From DASSQJ01 sp963772645 (GTDB taxonomy: Bacteria; Actinomycetota; Actinomycetes; Actinomycetales; Dermatophilaceae), in contig CAVYYD010000006.1 of assembly GCA_963772645.1 (NCBI GenBank), positions 1-64,000 on the forward strand: a DNA stretch of 64,000 nt, written 5' to 3'. The translations under genes were made by a program, and so were the position numbers. The stretch's first letter is position 1, and each line of letters starts with the position of its first letter. The notes beneath the pieces were generated by a model. The model was not told where the DNA came from. It ran no database searches and worked only from the letters and a program-made list of their open reading frames with translations. Below are positions 1 to 10,002 of the stretch, piece after piece.

Positions 1-109
1 CGTACACCACAACCCCCGGGGGGGTATTGGGGCGGAGATCACGCCGGTGGAGCGACGCAGCCTTCCCGGGCGAGGGGAGTGGCTGGGTGTGTCAAGATCA
101 AGAGCGAGA

Positions 110-181
110 GCTGGCGAAGGGACTCGAACCCTCAACCCCCTGTTTACAAGACAGGTGCGCTACCGATTGCGCCACGCCAGC
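110..181 (-). tRNA. tRNA-Thr (anticodon TGT)
   Basis: Read on the minus strand this folds into a complete 72-nt cloverleaf: acceptor stem GCTGGCG/CGCCAGC, D arm GCGC/GCGC, anticodon arm CCTGT-CTTGTAA-ACAGG and T arm GAGGG-TTCGAGT-CCCTT. The anticodon TGT reads the threonine codon ACA. The 3' CCA is not encoded and must be added after transcription. The gene is divergent from kup. The rest of bases 1-291 shows no supportable gene. Confidence 0.95.
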
Positions 182-291
182 GGACCGGCCCGCAGACCGG
201 GGCCCACACTCTACGCAACGGCACGTCACCCCCTGTCTCGGCACGAGGCCGGGCGCCACCTCGCCAGTGTCGGGGAGCATGATGGTGCGTC

Positions 292-2298
292 GTGTCCGAT
301 GAGTCCCCGCTCTACGTGGCCCCCACCCCCATGGGCGACGAGCCACCGCCCCCTCCCCCGACCCGGGACGAGGGCGCCCGCACTGCCACTCCCGGTCCCG
401 GCGCCCCCCAGGCCCACCCCCGCTCCGGCCTGGCCACCCTCGTCCTGGGCGCTGCCGGCATCGTCTTCGGCGACATCGGCACCAGCCCCCTGTACGCGAT
501 GAAGACCGTGTTCGGGATCGACGACGGGCTGGTTCGCCCCACGCCCGGCGACGTGTACGGCGTCGTCTCGCTCGTCTTCTGGAGCCTCACCCTCGTCGTC
601 TCGATCAAGTACGTCGTCTTCATCCTCCGCGCCGACAACGACGGCGAGGGCGGGGTCCTGGCCCTCGCCCACCTCGCCCGCCAGAACCTCCGGCCCGGCG
701 GGCGACGCTGGGGCCTGGCGATGCTCCTCGGCGTCCTCGGCGCATCCCTCTTCTACGGCGACAGCCTCATCACCCCGGCCATCTCGGTGCTCTCGGCCGT
801 GGAGGGTCTCGAGGTCGGCGCCCCGACGATCGCCCACCTCGTCGTCCCGATCGGGGCCACGGTCATCGCCGCGCTCTTCCTGGTCCAGCGCTACGGCACC
901 CACGCCGTCGGCCGTGCCTTCGGCCCGGTGATGGTCGTGTGGTTCGCCGTGCTCGCGGTCCTGGGCATCATCCAGGTCGTGCAGGACCCGGCCGTCCTGC
1001 TCGGCCTCTCCCCCCACTACGCGGCGCTCTTCGTCGTCGACCACCCGTTCATCGCGTTCGTCGCGATGGGCGCCGTCGTCCTCGTCATCACCGGCGCCGA
1101 GGCGCTCTACGCCGACATGGGTCACTTCGGCGCCCGTGCCATCCGGGTCGCCTGGTTCGTCCTCGTGATGCCCGCGCTCACCCTCAACTACCTGGGCCAG
1201 GCGGCCGCGATCCTGCGTGACCCCACGACCATCAGCAACCCGTTCTTCCTCATCGCCCCGGACTGGGCGCACCTCCCGCTCGTCGTCCTCGCCACGATGG
1301 CCACGATCATCGCCTCGCAGGCGGTCATCTCCGGCGCCTTCTCGATGAGCCGGCAGGGCGAGCGGCTCGGCTTCCTGCCCCGGCTGACCGTCCGGCAGAC
1401 CTCCCGCACCGAGGGCGGCCAGATCTACGTGCCGGCCGTCAACTGGGTGCTCCTCGCCGGGGTGATGCTGCTGCTCGTCACCTTCCGCTCCTCGGACCGT
1501 CTCGCCATCGCCTACGGCCTCGCCGTCACCGGGACCTTCCTCATCACCACGACCCTCTTCGTGTTCCTCGCCCGTACCCGCTGGCGCTGGTCCACCGCAC
1601 GCATCCTCGCCTTCGCCGTGCCGATCTACCTCCTCGAGGCCGTCTTCTTCGGCGCCAACCTCACCAAGGTCATCCACGGCGGCTGGCTGCCGCTGCTCGT
1701 CGCCCTGGCCGTCGCCACCCTGATGCTCACCTGGTCACGCGGCCGCGACCTCGTCACGGCCCGCCGGCGCAAGCTCGAGGGCCCGATCGGCCCGTTCATC
1801 GACTGGCTGCACACCGACCCGGTCACCCGCGTCCCCGGCACCGCCGTCTTCCTGCACCCCGACCGGGAGACCACCCCGCTCGCGCTGCGCGAGAACGCCG
1901 GGTTCAACAAGGTGATCCACTCCGACGTGTGGATCGTGACGACGACGTCGGAGAACGTCCCGCACGTGCCGCCCGAGCAGCGGGTCGAGCTCGACCACCT
2001 CGGCGACCCGTACGACGCCATCACCCACCTCACCCTGCGGTTCGGCTTCCAGGACGACGTCGACGTCCCCGCCGCCCTGCGCCTGGCCAACGAGCTCGGT
2101 CTCGGCATCCACGTCGACGTCGACGACGCCACCTACTTCCTCTCCCGGATCACCCTGCACACCAGTGACCGCCCTGGGATGAACCGGTGGCGCAAGCGGC
2201 TCTTCCTCGCCCTGGCCCGCAACGCGGCGTCCCCCGTGGAGTACTTCCGGCTCCCGGTGGGCCAGGTCGTCATCATGGGGGCGCAGGTCCTCTTCTGA
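292..2298 (+). CDS. kup: Kup-family potassium uptake protein
   Basis: A 668-residue low-affinity K+/H+ symporter of the KUP/HAK/KT family in the cytoplasmic membrane. After a proline-rich N-terminal tail of about 45 residues comes the family signature GDIGTSPLYA (residues 60-69), followed by about 12 hydrophobic segments and a hydrophilic C-terminal cytoplasmic domain, which is the usual architecture and length. The start is taken as GTG 292; it has no strong ribosome site, and the unusual N-terminal tail means a later start inside the proline-rich part cannot be excluded. It is monocistronic and converges on the LCP lipoprotein gene, with a strong hairpin between the two. Confidence 0.93.
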   Translation: MSDESPLYVAPTPMGDEPPPPPPTRDEGARTATPGPGAPQAHPRSGLATLVLGAAGIVFGDIGTSPLYAMKTVFGIDDGLVRPTPGDVYGVVSLVFWSLTLVVSIKYVVFILRADNDGEGGVLALAHLARQNLRPGGRRWGLAMLLGVLGASLFYGDSLITPAISVLSAVEGLEVGAPTIAHLVVPIGATVIAALFLVQRYGTHAVGRAFGPVMVVWFAVLAVLGIIQVVQDPAVLLGLSPHYAALFVVDHPFIAFVAMGAVVLVITGAEALYADMGHFGARAIRVAWFVLVMPALTLNYLGQAAAILRDPTTISNPFFLIAPDWAHLPLVVLATMATIIASQAVISGAFSMSRQGERLGFLPRLTVRQTSRTEGGQIYVPAVNWVLLAGVMLLLVTFRSSDRLAIAYGLAVTGTFLITTTLFVFLARTRWRWSTARILAFAVPIYLLEAVFFGANLTKVIHGGWLPLLVALAVATLMLTWSRGRDLVTARRRKLEGPIGPFIDWLHTDPVTRVPGTAVFLHPDRETTPLALRENAGFNKVIHSDVWIVTTTSENVPHVPPEQRVELDHLGDPYDAITHLTLRFGFQDDVDVPAALRLANELGLGIHVDVDDATYFLSRITLHTSDRPGMNRWRKRLFLALARNAASPVEYFRLPVGQVVIMGAQVLF

Positions 2299-2300
2299 GC

Positions 2301-2343
2301 CCGGGTGCGCGGTGGCGGCACGCCGCACCGTGCCGGCACCCGG
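2301..2343. terminator. Hairpin between convergent kup and LCP gene
   Basis: An 8-bp perfect outer stem (ccgggtgc at 2301-2308, gcacccgg at 2336-2343) encloses a further imperfect GC stem. It lies between two converging stop codons and could terminate both transcripts. No U-tract is visible, as is common in high-GC actinobacteria. Confidence 0.5.
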
Positions 2344-2354
2344 ACAGGGAGGCG

Positions 2355-3464
2355 TCAGCCCCCGAGCCGGCCGTCCCGGAACTCGGCGAAGGCCCTCTTC
2401 GAGGCCGCGTCGAGGATGACGATGGACTGCCCGTCCGCGCTCGTCCCGAACCCGCCCTTGGCCACCGCATGCCCCACCTTCAGCGGGTTGAGCTGGTAGA
2501 ACGACGCGACGAAGGTGAGCGCGTCCGCGGCGGACACGTTCGTCTGCGCGTGCTTGCTCACGACCGACATCTCGCGGGGGATGATGCCGGGCCCGGCCAG
2601 GCGCGCCGCCACCCCGGCCGCGAGCAGCAGCTCACCCTGGTGGGCCGAGCGGCCGAAGTCGCCGTCGGGCAGCGACTTCCGTTCCCGCGCGTAGGCGAGC
2701 GCGTGCTCGCCGTCGAGCGTCTGCTGCCCGGCGGGCACCGTGACCTTGCCCTGGAGGACGACCTTGGTCGCGATCTTCACGGGCAGGCCGCCGGACTCGT
2801 CGACGATCTTCTGGAACCCGCCGAACCCGGTGACGACGTAGCCCTCGACGGGCAGCCCGGTCACCTTCCGCACCGTCTCGACCTGGCCGTCGCCCCCGCC
2901 GTACGCGAACGCGGCGTTGATCTTGGCGCTGCCGCCGCCCGGCATCGGCGCCCAGATGTCGCGCGCCATCCCGAGGATGCCGCCGCCACCCTTGCCGTCG
3001 ATACCGAGGACCTGGAGCGTGTCGCCCCGCGTGCCGGTCAGCGTCTTGCCCGGGCGGGCGTCGGACCCGATGACGAGGACGAAGCGCGGGCCCCGGCCGA
3101 GCGAGGCGCCCTTGCCCAGCGAGGGCCACCAGCCGCCGACCACCGTCCACCGCGGCCCGACGAGGAGGGTGACGTCGTCCTCGTAGGTGACGACCGCGAC
3201 CTTCTCCTTCTGCCAGCTGCCGAGGGAGGCCTGCGCCTCGATGCCCTGCCGCCCCCGGTAGACGGTCGCGACGGCCGCCGTCAGGGCCGCGTCGGCCCCG
3301 GTGACGACGACGTCGGGGGTCGGGCTCGCCGAGGCCGGGGCGGAGGTCGACATGACGGCCGCGGGGCTCGTCGAGGCCGGGGGGGTCGGTTCGCTCGAGC
3401 AGGCGCCGAGGCCGATGAGGGCCAGGGCCGCGGTGGTCACGGCGAGCAGGGGGCGGGCACGCAT
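2355..3464 (-). CDS. LCP (LytR-CpsA-Psr) family lipoprotein
   Basis: A 369-residue exported lipoprotein. Residues 1-22 form a signal peptide ending in the lipobox LGAC (lipidated Cys22), followed by a Ser/Thr/Pro-rich linker. From about residue 125 the LCP fold is visible: a GSDAR motif, TRGDTLQ, MARDIW and KINAAFAYGG, matching the family pattern in which conserved Arg/Asp residues bind a polyprenyl-pyrophosphate glycan. LCP proteins attach anionic glycopolymers to peptidoglycan; most are anchored by a transmembrane helix, so a lipoprotein form is less common. Start ATG 3464 is supported by a TACCCT hexamer 7 nt upstream. A second LCP gene lies at 36956. Confidence 0.82.
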   Translation of the reverse strand: MRARPLLAVTTAALALIGLGACSSEPTPPASTSPAAVMSTSAPASASPTPDVVVTGADAALTAAVATVYRGRQGIEAQASLGSWQKEKVAVVTYEDDVTLLVGPRWTVVGGWWPSLGKGASLGRGPRFVLVIGSDARPGKTLTGTRGDTLQVLGIDGKGGGGILGMARDIWAPMPGGGSAKINAAFAYGGGDGQVETVRKVTGLPVEGYVVTGFGGFQKIVDESGGLPVKIATKVVLQGKVTVPAGQQTLDGEHALAYARERKSLPDGDFGRSAHQGELLLAAGVAARLAGPGIIPREMSVVSKHAQTNVSAADALTFVASFYQLNPLKVGHAVAKGGFGTSADGQSIVILDAASKRAFAEFRDGRLGG

Positions 3465-3471
3465 GGCACCG

Positions 3472-3477
3472 AGGGTA
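3472..3477 (-). promoter_or_regulatory. -10 hexamer TACCCT, leaderless promoter of LCP lipoprotein
   Basis: TACCCT on the minus strand ends 7 nt before ATG 3464, so the transcript should begin at or next to the start codon. Confidence 0.5.
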
Positions 3478-3508
3478 GGTGCCGCGGCGCCCGGTGCTGC
3501 ACCGGGGC

Positions 3509-4981
3509 TCAGTGCGGCGCGTCGGGGCCGTCCGCGGCCGCGGACCGGGGCGGGGTTCCGCGGTGGCGGCGGTCGAAGGGCGAGGCGAGGATCTCCCCGA
3601 ACACCGTGCCGGTGGCGATGGCGAGCAGGACGGCCCCGGCCCCGAGCAGGGTGGTGATGCCGGACTGGATGGTCAGCAGCCCCTGGTCGCCTCCCGAGGC
3701 GACGAGCTCGTAGAGCCCGCGGAAGATCGTGAGGCCAGGCAGCAGCCCGAACGACGCGGGGACGACGAGGACCATCGAGGGCGCCTGCATCCGCTGTGCG
3801 GCGAGCCGGCCGCCGATGCCGATCGCCACCGCCGCCAGCCCGGTGGCGGTGATCGGGCCGATGCCCACCACCCGGGTCAGCAGCGCGGCCGTCGCTGCCC
3901 CGGCCACCGTGAGCAGGCCGGTGGGCAGGATGAGCATCCGCCGGCTCTGGACCGTCACCGCCGCCGCGAGGCCGACGACGAGCGCACCGACGAGCGCCGG
4001 CGCCACCGAGGCCTGGCTGACCCGCAGGTCGAGCACCGCCGGCGAGACGAAGTCGGTGCCGAGCAGGCCGGTGGTCGTCAGCATGAGGCTGAGGCCGGTG
4101 CCGATCCCGATGATCAGGCCGAGGAGCGAGAGCAGCACCCCGAGCAACCGTCCGGCGCTTGTGAGTGGGTAGCCGAAGAGGACGTCCTCGATGGCCGAGG
4201 CCATCGTGCGCCCAGGCAGCATCGCGACGATCCCGCCGGCCACGACGTAGGCGAAGTCGGCGCCGCCGAGTGGGATGTGACCCGCCGCCCCGGCCGCGTA
4301 GAAGAGTCCGGCGAAGAGCGTGGCGGCGAACGAGTTGATGGCGTTGACGTAGAACTCGGGCAGGTCGATGCGGCCGAGCAGCGTCGAGATGCCCGCGACG
4401 CCGAGGACGACGACCACGGTGACAGCCGCGGCGAGCGGGCTCGCCCCGATCATCACCGCGACCGCCGATGCCAGCAGCGCGCTGGCCACCGACACCATCC
4501 AGGCGGGGTAGTTGCGGGGGTGTCGCTTGATGGTGCGCAGCCGCTCGGCCGCCTCGGCGGGGGTCACCTCGCCGGCCACGAGCGCGGCGACGAGCCGGTG
4601 CACCGCGACGAGCCGGGCGTAGTCGTGCCGGGTGCGCCGGACGACCCGCAGCAGGGTGTGCGCCCGGCCGTCGCTGCTGCGGGCCTGGACGAGGAGGGAC
4701 TGCAGGGTGATGTCGAGGTCGACCCGGTCGACGCCCGCCGCAGCCGCGACGGCGGCGACGCTGCCCTCCACCTGGGGGGCGCCCGCGCCGCAGCGCAGCA
4801 TCAGCTCCCCGACCCGCACCGCCAGCTCGAGGGCGTCGCGGACGGCGGCGTCGGAACCCGCCGCGGCGGGAATGCGGGCGTGCCGGTAGGGGGTGCGACG
4901 CAGCAGGTCGAGCATCGGCATCGGCTCGGTCGGCAGGTCCCCGCGCAGTATCCGCGAGCGCCGTTCCTTCGGGGTGGTCAC
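3509..4981 (-). CDS. ThrE-family threonine/serine exporter
   Basis: A 490-residue membrane protein. The N-terminal half is the ThrE domain (DUF1212), with a cytoplasmic front carrying GAGAPQVEGSV and then membrane helices from about residue 150. The second half is the ThrE_2-like bundle, giving about ten hydrophobic segments in total. Family members export threonine and serine, or related small amino acids, using the proton gradient. Start GTG 4981 overlaps the stop of the upstream kinase gene by four bases (GTGA), so the two are probably translated together. Whether the kinase regulates export is inference from position only. Confidence 0.87.
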   Translation of the reverse strand: MTTPKERRSRILRGDLPTEPMPMLDLLRRTPYRHARIPAAAGSDAAVRDALELAVRVGELMLRCGAGAPQVEGSVAAVAAAAGVDRVDLDITLQSLLVQARSSDGRAHTLLRVVRRTRHDYARLVAVHRLVAALVAGEVTPAEAAERLRTIKRHPRNYPAWMVSVASALLASAVAVMIGASPLAAAVTVVVVLGVAGISTLLGRIDLPEFYVNAINSFAATLFAGLFYAAGAAGHIPLGGADFAYVVAGGIVAMLPGRTMASAIEDVLFGYPLTSAGRLLGVLLSLLGLIIGIGTGLSLMLTTTGLLGTDFVSPAVLDLRVSQASVAPALVGALVVGLAAAVTVQSRRMLILPTGLLTVAGAATAALLTRVVGIGPITATGLAAVAIGIGGRLAAQRMQAPSMVLVVPASFGLLPGLTIFRGLYELVASGGDQGLLTIQSGITTLLGAGAVLLAIATGTVFGEILASPFDRRHRGTPPRSAAADGPDAPH

Positions 4982-6837
4982 AGCGCCGGCACCACGCTGT
5001 CGACCCAGGCCGGGGCGTCCTGCCGGGGCCACCACGCGGGCCCACCGTGGGAGAGGGTGAGCGCCACGAGCACCGCGGCGAGGACGAGCAGCCCCCCGGC
5101 GACGACCTGCCGGCCCGCCTCCCCGGGGGTCAGCCCGCGGACGATGCTGCGGCTGCCGCGCCGCAGGCTGGCGCCCCCGGGCCCCCACCACGCGGTGAGG
5201 CCGGCGAAGACGCCAGCGCCGAGGAGGGGCAGGACCCCGTCCGCTGGTGCGGACCCGCCGGTGACGGCGCTGACCACAAGGGCGCCGGCGAACATCGCGC
5301 AGAGCCCGACGAGCACGGGCAGGGCCATCGTGAGGACCGCTCCGAGCGCGCCGACCACGAGGTGCCACGGGCTGCTCGCCACGGCCACCGCGACGTCGCT
5401 GCTGCGCGGGCCGCGCTCGTAGCGGCGCATGACCAGCGCGGTGACCGAGCGGTCGGCGGTGCGGGCCAGGGCGAACCAGGCAGCCAGGGCGAGGACGGCG
5501 GCCACCGGTGCGGCGGCGGTGAGCGCGGCGAGGAGGGCGAGCAGCGCGAGGAGCGTCCCGGACCGGTGGGGCCGGCCGATCCGGGGGTCGCCGTGCGGGC
5601 CCGGGCCCGGGCCAGCGGCGACCCCGTCGGGACCGCCGCCGGGGACCGGCCCTCCGAGAGGGCCGGGCGACCCGCCCGGCGGGGGTGGCGGCAGCTGCGG
5701 CGCGTACTGGGGACGGGGCGCGGCCGGTGGCTGCCGGTCCGCCGGACGGGCCTGCTCCCACCCGGGTGGACCGACCGGTGGACCGACCCGTGGGGCGACG
5801 GGTGGACCGACCCGTGGGGCGACGGGTGGACCGGCCGCTGGGGCGACGGGCGGACCGACCGGCGGCACGGCCGGCGGGGCGGAGGTCGCGGCGGTGGCCG
5901 CCGTGGGGAGCGCCGCGGTCCGCGGTGCGCCGAGCCGCTCGGTCGCGGCGGGGCGGACCCGCCGCACCTCGATCGCCTCGGTGACCGGCGCCCCGTGCGC
6001 GTAGCGCTCGAGGGCGCGGACGACCTCGTCCTGGTGCGGCCGCTCGTGCGGGAACGGGGAGAGCGCGGCATAGAGGAGCGGCTCGATCCGGGGGTCGACC
6101 GCGCGCAGGTCCGGATCGCCGGAGGCGACCCGGGCGAGCACGGCGTTCATCTGGCCCCGGCCGAACGGCGGGGTGCCGGTGGCCGCGAACGCGGTGGTGG
6201 CCGCCCAGCCCCACCAGTCCGTGGCGGGGGTGACGTCGTCGCCGTGGACCACCTCGGGCGCGAGGTAGCCGGGGGTGCCCATGACGAGCCCGGTGCTGGT
6301 CAGCCGCACGTCGTCGACGACGTGCGCGATGCCGAAGTCGATGAGCACGGGGTTGCCGTCGACGAGCAGGACGTTGCCCGGCTTGACGTCCCGGTGGACG
6401 ACGTCGGCGTCGTGGATGACCTCGAGCGCCTCGGCCAGCCCGGCCGCCACCCGGTGCAGCTGGTCCGGCGGCAGCGGGCCGTGCTGCTCGACGTGCTCGT
6501 CGAGCGCCGGGCCCGGCACGTAGCGGGTGACGATGAACGGGGTGTCGCCGTCGACGTCGGCGTCGATGACCGGGGCGACCCTGGGGCTGCGGATCCGGCT
6601 CAGCGTCTCCACCTCGCGGGTCAGGCGGGCCCGCGCGGCGGGGTCGTGGGCGACGCTGGGACGCAGCACCTTGATGGCGACCGCGCGGCCGTGCGGGTCC
6701 AGGGCGAGGTGGACGACCCCCATCCCGCCCTCGCCGAGCCGCTGGACCAGCCGGTACCCACCGAGCAGCGCCTGCTCGCGCGGCTCGTCGTGGTCCTCCT
6801 CCGGCGGGTGGCCGTCGGCGTGGGCGTCGGCGGTCAT
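4978..6837 (-). CDS. Hanks-type serine/threonine protein kinase with multi-helix C-terminal membrane domain
   Basis: A 619-residue PknB-like kinase. The catalytic domain (about residues 27-290) has the glycine loop GEGGMG, VAIK lysine 56, HRD 148-150 and DFG 167-169, so it should be active. A long proline-rich linker follows, containing an eight-residue repeat of the VGPPVAPR type encoded by tandem 24-bp units. The last 200 residues hold about five hydrophobic helices instead of the single helix and PASTA repeats of PknB, so this kinase probably senses something in or at the membrane. ATG 6837 is preceded at 6 nt by TACCGT. It is coupled to the downstream ThrE gene. Confidence 0.92.
   Translation of the reverse strand: MTADAHADGHPPEEDHDEPREQALLGGYRLVQRLGEGGMGVVHLALDPHGRAVAIKVLRPSVAHDPAARARLTREVETLSRIRSPRVAPVIDADVDGDTPFIVTRYVPGPALDEHVEQHGPLPPDQLHRVAAGLAEALEVIHDADVVHRDVKPGNVLLVDGNPVLIDFGIAHVVDDVRLTSTGLVMGTPGYLAPEVVHGDDVTPATDWWGWAATTAFAATGTPPFGRGQMNAVLARVASGDPDLRAVDPRIEPLLYAALSPFPHERPHQDEVVRALERYAHGAPVTEAIEVRRVRPAATERLGAPRTAALPTAATAATSAPPAVPPVGPPVAPAAGPPVAPRVGPPVAPRVGPPVGPPGWEQARPADRQPPAAPRPQYAPQLPPPPPGGSPGPLGGPVPGGGPDGVAAGPGPGPHGDPRIGRPHRSGTLLALLALLAALTAAAPVAAVLALAAWFALARTADRSVTALVMRRYERGPRSSDVAVAVASSPWHLVVGALGAVLTMALPVLVGLCAMFAGALVVSAVTGGSAPADGVLPLLGAGVFAGLTAWWGPGGASLRRGSRSIVRGLTPGEAGRQVVAGGLLVLAAVLVALTLSHGGPAWWPRQDAPAWVDSVVPAL
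5769..5864. repeat. Tandem 24-bp repeat in the kinase linker
   Basis: About three and a half head-to-tail 24-bp units (5781-5804, 5805-5828 and a diverged copy at 5829-5852, with partial units on both sides) encode the Val/Gly/Pro/Ala/Arg octapeptide repeats of the kinase linker. The first two units are identical, so copy number may vary between strains. Confidence 0.8.
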
Positions 6838-6843
6838 GCCTCC

Positions 6844-6849
6844 ACGGTA
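6844..6849 (-). promoter_or_regulatory. -10 hexamer TACCGT of kinase-thrE operon
   Basis: TACCGT on the minus strand ends 6 nt before ATG 6837, the spacing expected for a leaderless transcript. Confidence 0.5.
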
Positions 6850-6916
6850 GGCGCTCGGTCCGGGAGCTCGCTGACAGCGCCGGTCACGGGTGGGTGACGT
6901 GGCGCGCCCGCTGGGC

Positions 6917-7351
6917 TCAGGGGGCCTGCTGGATGTAGTCGCGCAGCTGGTCGCGCTCGCTCTGCAGCGCGTCGATGCGGCTCTTGACGATGTCGCCGAT
7001 ACTGACGATGGCGGTGAGCCGACCGTTCTCGACGACCGGGACGTGACGGATCCGCCGCTCGGTCATCGCGGCCGCGAGGTCCTCGATGGCGTCCTCGGGC
7101 GCGCAGGTGTGCACCTCGGCGGTCATGATCCGGGAGACCGGCTGGTCGAGCAGGGCACCGCGCTCGGTGCGCAGGTGGATGACGATGTCTCGCTCGCTGA
7201 CGATGCCGTGCACCCCCTCGCCGTCGTCGCTGACGACCGCCGCACCGATCCGGTGCTCGGCGAGCAGGTCCAGGAGCTCGGCGACGGTGGCGTCGGAGCG
7301 CACGGTGACGACCCCCGAGCCCTTGCGTTTCACGACGTCCGTAATCCTCAT
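6917..7351 (-). CDS. CBS-pair domain protein
   Basis: A 144-residue protein made almost entirely of two CBS motifs (about residues 8-60 and 73-125), each ending in the typical pattern GIVSERDIV or AIVSIGDIV. CBS pairs bind adenosyl nucleotides such as AMP, ATP or S-adenosylmethionine and serve as regulatory modules. No catalytic domain is attached, so it is probably a stand-alone sensor with an unknown partner. The C-terminal 20 residues are helical and charged. Start ATG 7351 is preceded at 6 nt by TATCGT. Confidence 0.9.
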   Translation of the reverse strand: MRITDVVKRKGSGVVTVRSDATVAELLDLLAEHRIGAAVVSDDGEGVHGIVSERDIVIHLRTERGALLDQPVSRIMTAEVHTCAPEDAIEDLAAAMTERRIRHVPVVENGRLTAIVSIGDIVKSRIDALQSERDQLRDYIQQAP

Positions 7352-7357
7352 GACCCG

Positions 7358-7363
7358 ACGATA
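7358..7363 (-). promoter_or_regulatory. -10 hexamer TATCGT of CBS gene
   Basis: TATCGT on the minus strand ends 6 nt before the ATG of the CBS-pair gene. Confidence 0.5.
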
Positions 7364-7456
7364 GGGCGCCCGCCCACCGTCCGCCAGAGGTGCGTGGGGT
7401 GCCTCACCCCGACCGGGCGCGGTTGGACCACGGTTCCGCCCGAGCGCCCGACACGG

Positions 7457-7480
7457 CATACTGGCGAAACCGTTTGCACC
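7457..7480 (+). promoter_or_regulatory. Possible promoter and imperfect operator upstream of sugar ABC ATPase
   Basis: CATACT (7457-7462) could be a -10 element. It is followed at once by ggcgaaaccgtttgcacc (7463-7480), an imperfect dyad (gcgaaac/gtttgc) resembling LacI-family operators. No convincing -35 element is seen. Weak call from inspection only. Confidence 0.3.
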
Positions 7481-7557
7481 GACGCGGGCGGGAGCTCCAC
7501 CCCCTTTACGACGGATCGTCCGGCACGTTCCTGCCGGTGAAGGAAGGCAATGACGCC

Positions 7558-8658
<1,101 letters not shown>

Positions 8659-8673
8659 CCCGCACCACCGCGA

Positions 8674-8708
8674 CGACGCCCCGGACGACCCGTTCGTCCG
8701 GGGCGTCG
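8674..8708 (+). terminator. Intrinsic-type hairpin after the sugar ABC ATPase
   Basis: A 15-bp perfect stem (8674-8688 with 8694-8708) and a 5-nt loop begin 15 bp after the stop codon. No U-tract follows. Confidence 0.75.
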
Positions 8709-8731
8709 CCCGTCGCCCTCCGGAGGAACTC

Positions 8732-9973
8732 GTGGCCCTCGAGCTGACCGCCGCCCGCCCCGACCCGGCCCTCCTCGACCTGCCCTGGCGGGTCCCTCTC
8801 GAGGAGTGGCCCGAGGAGATCCTCGCCGCCCTCCCCCGCGGCATCTCCCGGCACGTCGTGCGCTTCGTCCGGCTCTCCGGGCGGGTGCTCGCGGTCAAGG
8901 AGATCAAGGAGGACCTCGCCCGCCGTGAGTTCGACATGCTGCGCAACCTCGGCCGTCTCCACATGCCCGCGGTCGAGCCCTTCGCGGTGGTCAGCGGCAG
9001 GCTGGATGCCGAGGGCCACCCGCTCGACTCCTGCCTCGTCACCCGCCACCTCCAGTTCTCCCTCCCGTACCGGGCGCTCTACAGCCAGAACCTGCGCAAG
9101 GGCACGGCCACCCGCCTCATCGACGCGCTCGCCGTACTGCTCGTCCGCCTCCACCTGGCCGGGTTCTGGTGGGGCGACGTGTCCCTCTCGAACACCCTCT
9201 TCCGGCGGGACGCCGGCTCGTTCGCGGCCTACCTCGTCGATGCCGAGACCGGCGAGCTACGCAACCGGCTGAGCACCGGCCAGCGCGAGCACGACCTCGA
9301 GATCGCCCGGGTCAACATCGCCGGCGAGCTGATGGACCTCGACGCCGGTGGGCTGCTTCAGGAGGAGCGCGACCCGGTGGAGGTCAGCGAGCGGATCGTC
9401 ACCCGCTACCGCGAGCTGTGGGACGAGCTCACCGGACCCGAGCTCATCGCCGACAGCGAGCGGTGGCGAGTCGACGACCGGATCCGGCGGCTCAACGCGC
9501 TGGGCTTCGACGTCGACGAGCTCGAGATCACCACCGACATCAACGGCGCCTCGCTGCGGATCCAACCCAAGGTCGTCGACTCCGGGCACCACTCGCGGCG
9601 GCTGCTGCGGCTGACCGGCCTCGACGTGCGGGAGAACCAGGCCCGGCGGCTGCTCAACGACCTCGGCGTCTACACCGCGGCCAACAACCGGCAGGGGGAC
9701 GACGAGGAGATCGTCGCCCACGACTGGCTGGCCAACGTCTACGAGCCGGTCACCCGCCGGGTGCCGCGCGAGCTGCTCACCAAGCTCGAGCCGGCGGAGG
9801 TCTTCCACGAGGTCCTCGAGCACCGCTGGTACCTCGCCGAGCGCGCCCAGCACGACATCCCGCTCCAGCAGGCGATGGACGACTACCTGGCCCGGGTGCT
9901 GCCCAGCAAGCCGGACGAGGCCGCGGTGCTCGGCGTCGACACCGAGGAGCTGCCGGTCATCGCGCACGAGTGA
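8732..9973 (+). CDS. DUF4032 protein with a kinase-like N-terminal half
   Basis: A 413-residue actinobacterial conserved protein, recognised as the DUF4032 family. The N-terminal half shows protein-kinase-like marks: a VAVK-like LAVKEIKE lysine, an E in RREFDML, a catalytic-loop-like WGDVSLSNTLF and a DFG-position aspartate in LVDAE. This suggests a lipopolysaccharide-kinase-like or RIO-like phosphotransferase. The C-terminal half (from about residue 200) carries the DUF4032 region. Substrate unknown. Start GTG 8732 has a ribosome site ggaggaa at 8722-8728. It is monocistronic, with hairpins on both sides. Confidence 0.85.
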   Translation: MALELTAARPDPALLDLPWRVPLEEWPEEILAALPRGISRHVVRFVRLSGRVLAVKEIKEDLARREFDMLRNLGRLHMPAVEPFAVVSGRLDAEGHPLDSCLVTRHLQFSLPYRALYSQNLRKGTATRLIDALAVLLVRLHLAGFWWGDVSLSNTLFRRDAGSFAAYLVDAETGELRNRLSTGQREHDLEIARVNIAGELMDLDAGGLLQEERDPVEVSERIVTRYRELWDELTGPELIADSERWRVDDRIRRLNALGFDVDELEITTDINGASLRIQPKVVDSGHHSRRLLRLTGLDVRENQARRLLNDLGVYTAANNRQGDDEEIVAHDWLANVYEPVTRRVPRELLTKLEPAEVFHEVLEHRWYLAERAQHDIPLQQAMDDYLARVLPSKPDEAAVLGVDTEELPVIAHE

Positions 9974-10002
9974 GGCGGCCGGCGGGCGCGGTCCGGACGG
10001 AT

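Noticed and set aside
226..1677. Long minus-strand open frame opposite kup
   Set aside because: Its protein is a low-complexity Asp/Glu/Gly/Arg-rich string, the shadow of a high-GC gene on the other strand; kup is unambiguous.
3509..6214. Very long minus-strand frame covering thrE and part of the kinase
   Set aside because: Only its last 490 codons are real (thrE). The earlier part is another frame of the kinase gene, as shown by the kinase motifs and the GTGA junction.
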